A stretch of 22,286 nucleotides of DNA from Sivonenia sp049582005 (GCA_049582005.1 JBAUTB010000054.1:1-22286), one strand, 5' to 3'. Counted from the first letter of the stretch, positions 1 through 9,661 are shown. Translations and numbers: made by a program. The notes: generated by a model from the sequence alone, not told the origin.

Positions 1-3000
1 GTATTATCACAAACAGCCCGCGTATCTTCTTGAATCCAGATAATTTGTCCATCTTTTTGATATACACGATACTCAAAATCTTTGACCTGACCGTTCTCTT
101 CTAACTGGCGTTTAAACTGCGCTTGATCCGATGGATCAACATAAACCTGGGTAGCAATGTTTGTGATGGTGTCCATCATTTCTTGCGGTGAATCATAGCC
201 ATAAATCCTTGCCATTGCTGGATTCACGCTGATAAACCGCCCATCCAAACTGGATTGAAAAATGCCCTCAAGAGCATTTTCAAAAATACTGCGGTAATTT
301 TCTTCGGCAATTCGTAAGGCTTCTTCAGCTTGTTTACGTTGCGTGATGTCAGTAAAAGTGGCTATAGCATAAACAATTTGGCCCTTTTCATCAAAAACAG
401 GGGTAGCGGAGACTTCTAACGGAACAATCTTGTCAGCTTGGTGAATCTCAAGATCGTTGATGGTTGTCCTTTCGCTGTTCAAAGCTCGCACAATGGGCTG
501 CTTTTCAGCGGGGTACAATTGCTCGGTTCCCGCCAGATAAGCTTGATAGGTTTCAGTTAATTGAGCAGCCGTAGCTTCTGTTACGATACCCTTGCCTAGT
601 ATCTGTTGGGCAGTCTGATTTGCATAGTAGGGTTGACCCTTGGCATTAGTGACAAAAACACCTACGGGCATCGCTTCTAAAAATTGATTCAGCCTTCTTT
701 CATTCTCACGCAAAGAGACATAGAGTTGGGCATTTTGAAGAGAAATAGCTGCCTGAGACGATAGAAGTTTTAAAACTTCTAAGCGTTCAGGGGTAAAAAC
801 CCCTGTGCTTAGATTGTTTTCTAAATAAAGCAGACCGATCAGTTTACCTTGATGCACAATAGCCGTACACAAAATAGATTTCGATTGATTGCGAACAATA
901 TAGGAGTCTGCAATAAATCTTCCCTCATGAGCGGCATCCGCCAAAACTACATCTTCCTTGGTCCTCGCCACATAATTGACAAGCGATGTGGGTAAACGCT
1001 CACTATTCTCACTCACGGAGGCTTGAGTCACGATAACCTCATCTTGCTCCCCTGTTCCTTCTGCTTCGATAAAGAGTCGTTGGTCCTTTTCCAAAAGCAG
1101 GAAACCAGTTTGAGCACCAGCATTCTCAATCATTATTCTCATTAACTTCTCTAATAAATTACGCTGAATGATTTCGCTTGAAATTGTTTGAGAAGCTTTA
1201 AGAACACTGTTCAAATCCAAGACATCAGAGCTAGTCTTTCCAGTACCTGTAGTTGTTGTTGAAATACAAATGTTATTTTCCACATCATTACTATGGGCTT
1301 TAGCTAAAAATTGTGGATATTGCTTTTCCAGCTCCCTAACTTTAGCAACAGCGCCCCATCGTTGATAAGTATAGTGGGCATCTTGTAGATAATAGCGAGC
1401 AACATGCTTTTGATTTTTCGAAAGATAGAATCGTCCTGCGAGTTCATAAGCAAGAGCTTCTTCGTTAAGATATTTATTCTCTTGGGCTAGGGCAATAGCC
1501 AGATCATAAAATTCTCTAGCTTCTCGCTCGTTGCCTAAAATCCGAGCCCGCTCAGCCTCTACCAGATAAAACTTATGCTGAAAGTTCTTGGGAGCACTAT
1601 TTGACCAGATTCCTAACTTTTCCTGGTTAGCTTTTACTTTCTCCAAATACTGCTGTTGCTCATGGTTTGAGACTTCTGCATAGAGAGCCAGCCTTGTCAA
1701 AGAATCATAAACATAGAAGATAGGAGCTCCCATTGTGCCACTCATACCCACTAAGTTGGCTTCCACTATGGCTGTATATTCAAGGGCCTTATGGTACTCG
1801 CAAAATAGATAGCAAAGAAAACACTTGTCAAGATATAACTCACCGAATGAATATATATCATTCATCTCAATAATGATGGGCAACATTTTTTCTTCATCAT
1901 ATCGCGATCCCATTAGGCGTAGTGGGTCTTCTGATTGACCCAGTAAGTTTAAACTAAACTGCCAATATCTATCTTGATAGGTCTTTACATGTCTTTGGTT
2001 AAGCTTAGCCATAGCATGGCTATATTTCTCTATCTTTCGTTCTAATATATCTAACTCTTCTCCCATCCAGAATGCATAGTAGCAATGGGCGTATGTACTT
2101 ATACATCCATATTGAAAGTCCCCGTTCTCCTGGCCAATCCGAAAGGCTTCTAATAACGGGGCTAAAGTCTCTTTAATATGTTTCTTCCAGTGAACCGTAA
2201 AAGAGTAAACATGGAACATAACCTCTGCTTTAGCTTCTCTAGCATTCAGATGTTCCACTAACTTCAACGCAAGTTGGCCAAATTGATAACCTTTTTCTAA
2301 GTCTAGTCCCGTAGCACAAAGAATCCTACCGTACGAAGCATAGGCATGGACTGACACCACCGTATTACCGTATCCAACGGATAAGTCGAACATACTAAAA
2401 ATGACTAAGGAGCACAATTGTGGGAGTGCATCAAAAGTGGGATGAATTAGCTCAGAAAGAATACTAATGGTTGCCAGTTTTTCTGGATCCGTCATCCGCG
2501 GTAAGCTAAGTAACTCTAAAGGATCTTGTCCCGACCAAGATAATCTAGTTTTTGCTAAAGCTTGTTCAACATCTGCTTGCCCTGGATTTCTAGGAAAATT
2601 AATTCCTAGCTGTTCAAGAATTTCGCATCCAACTTCAATGGCTTTTAGTAATTGACTTTTGCTAGAGTAAGCCCGGATTTGGACTTCATAAATTTTCACC
2701 AGCTCTAGGGTAGTTTTTGCTTGCTCAACTATAGTTGCTGCTAGTTCTTCTGTCTCATCGACGTTACCATTGAGATAGGCAGTCTCTGCAGCTTCAAGAT
2801 AAAGTTCTAAAGTCAGCTTGTACTGGTCTTGCCAGCTATTCTCTGGCAAAAGGCTCAAGCCAAACTGAAAATAATGATAGGCCGACTGGAATGCCGCTGA
2901 TGCTTTAGCTTTCTTACCCGCCTGTAGATTTAATCGGACTAGCTCCTCCCACTTTTCAGATTGAGAGTATAGTTCCTTCGCATTGTTCAACTGGTTGACA

Positions 3001-5186
3001 ATATCGAAGATTTTCTGCTCTCGGTCTTCAGGTAGCGTGTGCCATAGTAAGAACTCACCAACTCGTCCATGAATCGCTATTTTTTCAGTATTTGAAATTA
3101 ACGAATAAGCCGCTTGCTGAATGCGGTCGTGCGCAAACTTATACTCGACTGATAAGGTTTCAGCTAAATCTTGTATGTCTAGTTCAGCCAGCTTGTATGT
3201 TTTGCTTAGAGGCAAGACCAAGCCCTCTGAAATCGCTGGCCAGAGAACTAAAGCCACTTCATGCAGTGGTTTCTCCCCTACCGTTGCTAAGGTCTGCAAG
3301 TCAAACTGGTTTCCTATACAGGCGGCCTGCTTTAGTATCTCCTGCGTATTCGTCTCCAACTTCTGTATCTTTACAGCCATAAATTCGACTACATTATCCG
3401 TAATATTTTGTGCTTGAATTTGCTCTAAATTCCACTGCCAATATCCTCGAATATAGTCAAAAGATAGTAGTTGTTCTTTGTAAAGTGACTTTAAAAACTG
3501 GTTGATAAAGAAGGGATTACCTTGAGTTTTTGCTAGTATCAACTTCGCCAAGGACTTAACCTCTTCTACACTTCGGCGTAAAGTTTCTGCCACTAATTGC
3601 TCAACACAACTACAATTTAGGGGGTTAAGATGTATTTGGTGAAGCCTGACACTAGCTTTCCGAATTTCCTCTAACATGAGTGTCAGTGGATGCGTTGGAC
3701 TGACTTCATTATCTCGATACGCTCCTATAACGTATAAGTATTGACACTCATCTGAACTCATGAGCATTTGAATTAACTTCAAAGATGCCTCATCTGCCCA
3801 CTGGAGATCATCTAAGAAGAGGACCAATGCATGGTTAGCCTGAGCAAATACATTGACAAAGCTCTGAAATACTCGATTGAAGAGGTTCTGTGCTTCAGTC
3901 GGAGCTAATTCCGGTACGGCCTTCTGGGGTCCGATGATTAGCTCTATTTCTGGAATAGCTTCAATAATGACCTGACCATTTTCACCTAATGCAGCAAGTA
4001 GTCTTTCTCTCCAATAGGTAATTCGTTCTTCATTTTCAGTCAATAGCTGCTTTACTAAAGAGCGAAATGCTTGGGCTAAAGAATCGTAAGGAATGTCTCT
4101 CTGATATTGATCGAATTTACCTGAAATGAAGTACCCTCCTTTTTGTGCAATTGGTTTGTACACTTCTCGCACTAAGGATGATTTGCCTATTCCAGAGTAG
4201 CCGGTTACTAAAATTATTTCGTTTGAACCTTGACTGACTCGTTCAAAGCCTGCTAACAGCTGCTCTATCTCTGTCTCACGACCATACAACTTCTGCGAAA
4301 GTTGGAAATGATCTGTGGTGTCAATTTGACCCAGTGGGAATAACTGAATTGATTCTTCCTTTGTCTGCCAATATTCCTGACATCTCTCTAAATCTTTCTT
4401 GATGCCATAGGCAGACTGATAGCGGTCTTCTGCATTTTTAGCCATTAGCTTCATCACAAGCTCAGATAAAGGCTGAGGAATCTTCGAGTTTATTTTGTGC
4501 GGTGCTATGGGCTGTCTAGCCATGTGCGCATGGACCAACTCCATAGCATCGGTTCCCAAAAATGGCAGTCTTCCGGTTAAGATTTCATAGAACGTTACTC
4601 CTAAAGAATAAAAATCAGTTCGGTAATCTATACCTCGGTTCATGCGCCCAGTCTGTTCCGGTGAAATGTAAGAGAGCGTGCCTTCGAGAGAATTCGGATT
4701 ATTTGAAGTCGGATTTTCTATGAGAAGATTTGTGGAAATGCCGAAATCAATGAGTTTGATCTTCCCTGTTGACGGATTCCAGACAATATTTGAAGGATTA
4801 ATATCTTTGTGCGTAACCTTTTGCTGATGCATCTGTGCCAAAATCTCAACAATCTCGATCCCTAAAGGCCAGAACTCATCCAGCTCTAGCTTATGGCGCT
4901 TCATGATTTTTTCTAAAGATTCGGCACCAAAATCTTCAAGTATCATCACCCAGCAGTTTTGATAATTCTCCAGGCCGTATGTATTGATAACACCTGCGAG
5001 ATCCAACATTTGAGTTGTTTTATATTCGTGCTTGAACCAGGCAATTTTCTCTGGCGGTGGATAGGCTTGTTTAAGCATTTTCAAAATGACTGATTGGCTG
5101 TCACCTTGGCGACAGCCACGGTAGATCTTCGAGTTATTACTCTCATAGACTTGTTCACTAATTTGATAATCTAAGACTGTTAGCAT
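1..5186 (-). CDS. Multi-domain sensor: Ser/Thr kinase, AAA ATPase, TPR-like region, GAF and two PAS domains (C-terminus cut off by the window edge)
   Basis: The frame opens at ATG 5186 and stays open to base 1, giving about 1728 residues of an unfinished protein. A protein kinase domain fills roughly residues 7-275, with catalytic loop HKDINPSN near 125 and DFG near 146. A predicted-ATPase domain follows, with Walker A GYSGIGKSS near 330 and a Walker B-like LVLFLDD near 430. A long helical, TPR-like region leads to a GAF domain (about 1330-1480) and two PAS domains (about 1490-1610 and from 1625 to the edge). Cyanobacterial proteins of this build usually end in a histidine kinase or similar output domain, which would lie outside the window. 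The family senses small molecules or light and acts by phosphorylation; its ligand here is unknown. It starts 30 bp after the amidohydrolase stop and is probably the last gene of the TOMM-like operon, perhaps its regulator. It could also be an unrelated neighbour. Confidence 0.93.
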   Translation of the reverse strand, partial: MLTVLDYQISEQVYESNNSKIYRGCRQGDSQSVILKMLKQAYPPPEKIAWFKHEYKTTQMLDLAGVINTYGLENYQNCWVMILEDFGAESLEKIMKRHKLELDEFWPLGIEIVEILAQMHQQKVTHKDINPSNIVWNPSTGKIKLIDFGISTNLLIENPTSNNPNSLEGTLSYISPEQTGRMNRGIDYRTDFYSLGVTFYEILTGRLPFLGTDAMELVHAHMARQPIAPHKINSKIPQPLSELVMKLMAKNAEDRYQSAYGIKKDLERCQEYWQTKEESIQLFPLGQIDTTDHFQLSQKLYGRETEIEQLLAGFERVSQGSNEIILVTGYSGIGKSSLVREVYKPIAQKGGYFISGKFDQYQRDIPYDSLAQAFRSLVKQLLTENEERITYWRERLLAALGENGQVIIEAIPEIELIIGPQKAVPELAPTEAQNLFNRVFQSFVNVFAQANHALVLFLDDLQWADEASLKLIQMLMSSDECQYLYVIGAYRDNEVSPTHPLTLMLEEIRKASVRLHQIHLNPLNCSCVEQLVAETLRRSVEEVKSLAKLILAKTQGNPFFINQFLKSLYKEQLLSFDYIRGYWQWNLEQIQAQNITDNVVEFMAVKIQKLETNTQEILKQAACIGNQFDLQTLATVGEKPLHEVALVLWPAISEGLVLPLSKTYKLAELDIQDLAETLSVEYKFAHDRIQQAAYSLISNTEKIAIHGRVGEFLLWHTLPEDREQKIFDIVNQLNNAKELYSQSEKWEELVRLNLQAGKKAKASAAFQSAYHYFQFGLSLLPENSWQDQYKLTLELYLEAAETAYLNGNVDETEELAATIVEQAKTTLELVKIYEVQIRAYSSKSQLLKAIEVGCEILEQLGINFPRNPGQADVEQALAKTRLSWSGQDPLELLSLPRMTDPEKLATISILSELIHPTFDALPQLCSLVIFSMFDLSVGYGNTVVSVHAYASYGRILCATGLDLEKGYQFGQLALKLVEHLNAREAKAEVMFHVYSFTVHWKKHIKETLAPLLEAFRIGQENGDFQYGCISTYAHCYYAFWMGEELDILERKIEKYSHAMAKLNQRHVKTYQDRYWQFSLNLLGQSEDPLRLMGSRYDEEKMLPIIIEMNDIYSFGELYLDKCFLCYLFCEYHKALEYTAIVEANLVGMSGTMGAPIFYVYDSLTRLALYAEVSNHEQQQYLEKVKANQEKLGIWSNSAPKNFQHKFYLVEAERARILGNEREAREFYDLAIALAQENKYLNEEALAYELAGRFYLSKNQKHVARYYLQDAHYTYQRWGAVAKVRELEKQYPQFLAKAHSNDVENNICISTTTTGTGKTSSDVLDLNSVLKASQTISSEIIQRNLLEKLMRIMIENAGAQTGFLLLEKDQRLFIEAEGTGEQDEVIVTQASVSENSERLPTSLVNYVARTKEDVVLADAAHEGRFIADSYIVRNQSKSILCTAIVHQGKLIGLLYLENNLSTGVFTPERLEVLKLLSSQAAISLQNAQLYVSLRENERRLNQFLEAMPVGVFVTNAKGQPYYANQTAQQILGKGIVTEATAAQLTETYQAYLAGTEQLYPAEKQPIVRALNSERTTINDLEIHQADKIVPLEVSATPVFDEKGQIVYAIATFTDITQRKQAEEALRIAEENYRSIFENALEGIFQSSLDGRFISVNPAMARIYGYDSPQEMMDTITNIATQVYVDPSDQAQFKRQLEENGQVKDFEYRVYQKDGQIIWIQEDTRAVCDN

Positions 5187-5216
5187 AGTAGACGTTACCT
5201 CAAATACCTTTCCGTC

Positions 5217-6317
5217 CTAAAGAGCTTCTAAACCATAGAAACGAGTTGGGTTGTCCCAGAGAATTTTTTGGACAGTGGCTCTCGAAAGTTTTTGTTCGAG
5301 AGCCACTGCAGCGGCCACAATATTCGGTTTGTGATCCGCATGAGGGTAGTCAGATCCGAAGATTAAATTATCCTCACCGATATAGTCAATGATTGCAGAT
5401 AGGTACTGTTCATCAGGTTCAACAGAAATAAAACATTGACGGCGAAAATATTCGGAAGGTTTGAGTTTTATATTACGTTCTACTTCCCATTGCAAATCCT
5501 CATATTCTCGATCGAGCCGCCACAGCCAATAGGGAAGCCAGCCACAGCCTGATTCGAGGAAGCCAACTCTCAAGTTAGGATGGCGTTCTAGAACTCCTCC
5601 TTCGATTAAGGCCAGTAGCGCCAGCATTTGTTCTAGTGGGTGGGCGCAGGCATGTAATGCAAACCGTGTATCGAAGCGATCTGAACCCGTGCAGGGCAAA
5701 CGACTGTGAGCAGCCTCGTGGAGACCAACAGCAATGCCAAATTTTTCGCATTCTGTCCAAAACGCCTCATAGACAGGGTCGCTCAGGAGCTTTCCTTTTA
5801 TGGGAGTGGGACGTAAAGTGACGGCCCTCCATCCAAACTCGATGATTTGATGTAGTTGTAGTTCCATCTCTTCTGGAGTGTGTGCATTAATAGCTCCCAC
5901 TCCTCTAAGAACTTGTGCGTCATAATTACAGAAATCCTGCAGCCAATGGTTGTAAGCGTTAGTGAATGCACCCGCTAGGGGTGGAGCCATAGAGTTAATT
6001 CCCCAAAACCACATTCCGTATGTGGGATAAAGAAAAGCAATGTCCACCCCATTTTTCTTCATAATCCTGGCGTAGGACTCTGGGTCAAAGTTATTGAGGA
6101 GAAAGCTTTGATAATGCTGCTGAATCAACTGTTCATGGTCTTCGCGGATTCTGTTGGCAACTTCCGGGTTAATTTTGTAGTAAACCTGTTCTCCATCAAT
6201 GGTCATTTCCGGAGTAGGAGCAAAGTGCTTAAACCTCGGTTCAAGATACTCCGTCCACATCTCAATGGGTTCAAGGACGTGAGAATCTGCATCGATTATT
6301 TGATATCCGTTTAGCAT
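5217..6317 (-). CDS. Amidohydrolase-2 family metal-dependent hydrolase
   Basis: A 366-residue TIM-barrel hydrolase of the Amidohydro_2 family. Visible landmarks are the N-terminal metal-site stretch IDADSHVLEP, a mid-protein histidine region (GLHEAAHSRLP), a later region with HPNLRVGFLESG, and the C-terminal acid in FGSDYPHAD. The family hydrolyses or decarboxylates C-N or C-C bonds using a bound metal in the cytoplasm; the substrate cannot be read from sequence. I chose ATG 6317. An in-frame TTG at 6329 would add four residues, and neither has a clear Shine-Dalgarno, so translation is probably coupled to the YcaO gene ending at 6348. The next gene starts 30 bp downstream. In bottromycin biosynthesis an amidohydrolase works beside YcaO proteins to finish a modified peptide, so a role in maturing or cleaving the TOMM product is plausible but inferred. 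Confidence 0.9.
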   Translation of the reverse strand: MLNGYQIIDADSHVLEPIEMWTEYLEPRFKHFAPTPEMTIDGEQVYYKINPEVANRIREDHEQLIQQHYQSFLLNNFDPESYARIMKKNGVDIAFLYPTYGMWFWGINSMAPPLAGAFTNAYNHWLQDFCNYDAQVLRGVGAINAHTPEEMELQLHQIIEFGWRAVTLRPTPIKGKLLSDPVYEAFWTECEKFGIAVGLHEAAHSRLPCTGSDRFDTRFALHACAHPLEQMLALLALIEGGVLERHPNLRVGFLESGCGWLPYWLWRLDREYEDLQWEVERNIKLKPSEYFRRQCFISVEPDEQYLSAIIDYIGEDNLIFGSDYPHADHKPNIVAAAVALEQKLSRATVQKILWDNPTRFYGLEAL

Positions 6318-6347
6318 AGCGATTGCCAAAAGATTATTGCCATTGCG

Positions 6348-8663
6348 TTACATCCACATCGGGAAGGGATTAAGCTGACTTTCCTCTATTTGTGTTGGCA
6401 ACCGACCTAACTTTAAGGGAACTTCATAAAGTCGCCCTGGACCTAGCCGCCGCCAGAAGTGGCGTAGTCCTGGAACAACTACCTTAACCACTTTCAATCC
6501 AACGTCAGGGCGTGTCTGATCGAGAACCAGTATCTCCAGGTTGCGTTCGGCAACGATTCGCTCACAGAGTTTGACATCTGCGAGCAGGTCTTCGTTTTTG
6601 ATTTCGGGATAATCCTGCCGCACTTTAGTCGGCAGGTCCTTGTCGGGACAGAGATAAGGCTGGTTTGCCACGGTCGCGGTTTTCCACCAGTTGATCGCAA
6701 ATGCATCATCGGAGAGATAGCGAGTGGTGCCGTTAGCATTAGCCGAGAGAACCGCAGGCAAAATCTGATTGACCTCTGTCAGCGCTCTTCCAAGGGCAAT
6801 TGAAGGATCAAAATGAGTACCATAGCCAAGAACAATATCTTCTACTGCACAGTCTGTTCGTCTGGAGATGGCAGCAAAAGTAGGAATATTCAAATCACTG
6901 GTAATATCGAGAACCCAAAGGTCACGCTGGCAGGCTTGATAATAATTTTTTAAAGCCTGAAAGTAAGGATCCTCAAAACTATCTAAATTGACTGCTGGAT
7001 GTTTGGTGCAGTTGTACCACCATAAAGCTACAGAGTCTCGTTCCACCAGCTCCATAAACCCTTGAAGAATAGCTTCCTCAAGGCTATTTCCTGCTGCACA
7101 TCCATTAGAATCTGCCCAACAAAAGAGCTGAGATGTTTGCTGAGGGTAGCCATAGTAACAGTACGCAGTAGGCAAGTATTTGAATTCTTGATACGTCAGA
7201 GACCAAATCGGAGTCCATTCAACCTCTTGTTCTTCGTCGAAGGGTTCGGGAATCCGTTGGAAAAAATTTGGGCAACGTTCATTCCATTGCTGGCGATGCT
7301 CATATTGGGTTGTACTGAAATTCATACAAGCGTTGGGGTGAATGGCTCTATCGTTTAATTGTTGATAGCTAGTTATGTGTCTAATTTCATCTCCCTGAAA
7401 GACCCCAGAATACCGTTCAATAGCTTCGCAGAAAGCGCTAGCTCTGGCTTGAGCATCTGTTTTGCCTTTCCCCGCACTTCTACCCATGATATTCCGGCGT
7501 AATAGCACTAAATCATCGGATATAGCAGCAAAATTATGCCGAGCCGCATAGGTGTGCATAAGAGGGCTAGATCTGGAGGAGACTTTCTCCATGGAACGCA
7601 CAACTCCGGTGATAGGGCCGATGTGATGCTGATAGGCCCTCAGGGTCTCTTCTGGGGTAACGCAACGGTGGCCACCATCAGCAGTAAAAGTTTTCTTACG
7701 TCTGCCCAAAATAATAGGGGAAGACTTGTCGTTAAGCTCATTTGGAACGACACCACAGGTAGGACATTGCGGTCGTTTGGTTAAAACGTGACTGTCTATC
7801 CTGAAGGCCAAAGCATCATAGGTAACTAAATTGCCTTCCAATCGTTTGTTCTGACCACACACAATCCACTTGAATATCTCAGTGGCGGTCATATTGAGCG
7901 CTGTTTGAGCAGCTGAATTTAGAGAAGGAAGGGGTATTGGTAATAAAGTTAAAGAGCCTTTTCGCCGTTCGATAAAACTTTCTACGGGCCTGTTGCCTCG
8001 GAGTCGATGGACAAGACATTCCCAGCAGGCAGTTTTACCAGGTTGGAAGATAGGACCAATCCATGCGATCAGTCCTGAAGGTTTGATTAAGATCCAGGGG
8101 CGATTAGACTGAAGAGCGCTTCGATTTTGCACTTCTAAATCTGCTTGAAGATAATCATCGGCCAAAACGATTTCAATAGTACCTTCAGGACAAGTCTGCA
8201 CTTCGCTAACCTCAACTACCTGGATATGCAGCGATTGCAGTATTGAAGTTAGTTCTGATGCGGAAACGGAACTAAAGGACTTAACAGCTGCTAAAGTTGA
8301 CTCTAGCCGCTGATAAGCAACGCCACTATCAATGTTCAAGGCATCGCAAAAAGCAACTAGAGCCGCTGGTAGCTGATCTTCACTTTCGGCAATATAGCCT
8401 TGCTGTGCCATCTGATTTAATGCATAAAATGCATTAGCTCCTGCTTGAATCGCATCTTCTAAAGATGCTCCTTCTGACAGGAGATGGGGAAGAGCTTCTG
8501 CAACAATTTCCTCTCCCGTATGATTACCATCTACGAAAGGAAGCAACAGCTTAAACCATGCGTTGTCAACTTCTATGGAAGCCTTTTCTGAGAGCAGGAA
8601 CGTACCTTGGTTTCCTAAAGATTCGACATGAAAATTCTGCTTCAATCTCGGTTTATTTAGCAT
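6348..8663 (-). CDS. TOMM cyclodehydratase: ThiF-like/docking domain fused to a YcaO (SagD-like) domain
   Basis: This 771-residue protein has the layout of a fused azoline-forming cyclodehydratase. Residues 1-300 form the E1/ThiF-like and leader-binding half. Cysteine pairs CWEC (213-216) and CPTC (300-303) make the expected structural zinc site. Residues about 340-771 are the YcaO domain, which uses ATP to activate a backbone amide so that a Cys, Ser or Thr side chain can cyclise onto it. ATP/Mg-binding motifs are visible: CEAIERYSG (412-420), LEEAILQGFMELVERDS (528-544) and LGRALTEVNQ (624-633). The C-terminus NPFPMWM matches the short proline-rich tail needed by azoline-forming YcaO enzymes. 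ATG 8663 lacks a good Shine-Dalgarno. The amidohydrolase ATG lies 30 bp past its stop, and a leader-peptide-like gene lies 142 bp upstream. No SagB/McbC-type dehydrogenase is present in the window, so any product may stay at the azoline stage unless an enzyme elsewhere acts. Confidence 0.93.
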   Translation of the reverse strand: MLNKPRLKQNFHVESLGNQGTFLLSEKASIEVDNAWFKLLLPFVDGNHTGEEIVAEALPHLLSEGASLEDAIQAGANAFYALNQMAQQGYIAESEDQLPAALVAFCDALNIDSGVAYQRLESTLAAVKSFSSVSASELTSILQSLHIQVVEVSEVQTCPEGTIEIVLADDYLQADLEVQNRSALQSNRPWILIKPSGLIAWIGPIFQPGKTACWECLVHRLRGNRPVESFIERRKGSLTLLPIPLPSLNSAAQTALNMTATEIFKWIVCGQNKRLEGNLVTYDALAFRIDSHVLTKRPQCPTCGVVPNELNDKSSPIILGRRKKTFTADGGHRCVTPEETLRAYQHHIGPITGVVRSMEKVSSRSSPLMHTYAARHNFAAISDDLVLLRRNIMGRSAGKGKTDAQARASAFCEAIERYSGVFQGDEIRHITSYQQLNDRAIHPNACMNFSTTQYEHRQQWNERCPNFFQRIPEPFDEEQEVEWTPIWSLTYQEFKYLPTAYCYYGYPQQTSQLFCWADSNGCAAGNSLEEAILQGFMELVERDSVALWWYNCTKHPAVNLDSFEDPYFQALKNYYQACQRDLWVLDITSDLNIPTFAAISRRTDCAVEDIVLGYGTHFDPSIALGRALTEVNQILPAVLSANANGTTRYLSDDAFAINWWKTATVANQPYLCPDKDLPTKVRQDYPEIKNEDLLADVKLCERIVAERNLEILVLDQTRPDVGLKVVKVVVPGLRHFWRRLGPGRLYEVPLKLGRLPTQIEESQLNPFPMWM

Positions 8664-8712
8664 AGTGCTAGTGGTGAGTATTTTTCAGGATTAGACAGAA
8701 CTACGACCTAAA

Positions 8713-8730
8713 ACCTTGCCCAAGCAAGGT
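8713..8730 (-). terminator. Hairpin with short T run between precursor-like gene and YcaO (attenuator or weak terminator)
   Basis: A 7-bp perfect stem (ACCTTGC/GCAAGGT) with a 4-nt loop is followed on the minus strand by TTTTAGG. It sits about 75 bp after the stop of the 147-aa gene and 50 bp before the YcaO start. RiPP operons often place such a hairpin after the precursor gene so that substrate outnumbers enzyme. The stem is short, so read-through is expected. Confidence 0.5.
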
Positions 8731-8805
8731 AATGATAAACAAACCACCAATTAGCTATCTATAGACATTATGCCCAAGCTGACGTTTGGTAATTTGCTTA
8801 TCAAT

Positions 8806-9249
8806 CTAGAAGGTAGCGAGGGGAAGATAGACATTTTTTGGAATTGGGAAATCTTGATTAGGATTATTTTTGAAATCTTCTAGCCACTGATCACATATAT
8901 TGATCCAGTCTTTAATCTCCTCTTCTTTTATGCCTTTTTCTGGCCATGCAGCATAGGGCAGCTTCCATAAGAATGTAAGTCCGCGCTTGAGGTCTTCTTC
9001 AATCTCAATAGAGCCATTATAGGTGGATGTATCCAACTGGAAGATCACTCCTTCTTCAGGCAAGGGAATTCCGCATTGATTGAGGGCAAGCTTGACATCC
9101 CGCCTGCTTTCAATAGCATCCTTAAACTTTTTACCTCGTGGTTCATCGAGCCAGACCTCACAAATAAGTTTGGAAATATTTACGAGACTCGCTTTGAAAT
9201 CATCATCGAGTGTTTCATGAAACTTAGGCGACTTAGGTAACTTAGGCAT
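8806..9249 (-). CDS. Nitrile-hydratase-like leader peptide (NHLP)-type protein, candidate TOMM precursor or leader partner
   Basis: A 147-residue acidic protein starting at ATG 9249 behind a good Shine-Dalgarno (AGGGGAG, 8 nt spacing). Residues about 18-100 follow the pattern of nitrile hydratase alpha-like leader peptides: a helix with EVWLDEPRGKKFKDAI (31-46), a DVKLALNQCGIPLPEEGVIF stretch (51-70), then a strand region and LWKLPYAAWP (94-103). It lacks the CxxCSC metal site of a real nitrile hydratase. Haft, Basu and Mitchell (2010) described such proteins as TOMM precursors. The tail after residue 104 has one Cys (119), one Thr (146) and no Ser, which is very poor for a heterocyclised core. 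It may therefore act as a leader or docking partner supplied in trans, or carry an unusual core. Position directly upstream of the YcaO fusion supports a link to the modification system. Confidence 0.75.
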   Translation of the reverse strand: MPKLPKSPKFHETLDDDFKASLVNISKLICEVWLDEPRGKKFKDAIESRRDVKLALNQCGIPLPEEGVIFQLDTSTYNGSIEIEEDLKRGLTFLWKLPYAAWPEKGIKEEEIKDWINICDQWLEDFKNNPNQDFPIPKNVYLPLATF

Positions 9250-9661
9250 TTCACAAACTCCCCTAGATTAAATGTATCTGTCTTGATAAGCCAGCATTCA
9301 GTTGAAACTTGAATTTGGTCTCTATGAAATTAGTCTGGGAGAAGAAACTAAGAGGGCGGGGCAAATTAAACACAACACAGATGCGCCAGAAGTAGTCTAC
9401 AGGGAAGTACTCTGGCTTAACTGATAATGTTATGATTTACCCAACAATGCACACCTAAATATTAACCAGCAAAACTTAAAAGTCAATCTTTGAGGGTCAG
9501 ATTCCTTGCTGCTCGGCATCGTAATATATAGAGGTGAGTGAGTATATCCATAAAAGTCATAACGTTACGGTCTTACTGTGCCATTTTGTGTTTCTAGCCA
9601 AATGTCAATAAGTAGTAATGGATACTAAAATAGACAAAACGCTCAAAACAGAGAATTCTAG

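Noticed and set aside
3092..3417. Two overlapping plus-strand ORFs of 96 and 98 aa
   Set aside because: They lie inside the continuous minus-strand frame of the sensor kinase and have no features of their own.
9558..9570. ATAACGTTAC palindrome considered as an NtcA-like site
   Set aside because: The spacing does not fit GTA-N8-TAC and no gene start is near.
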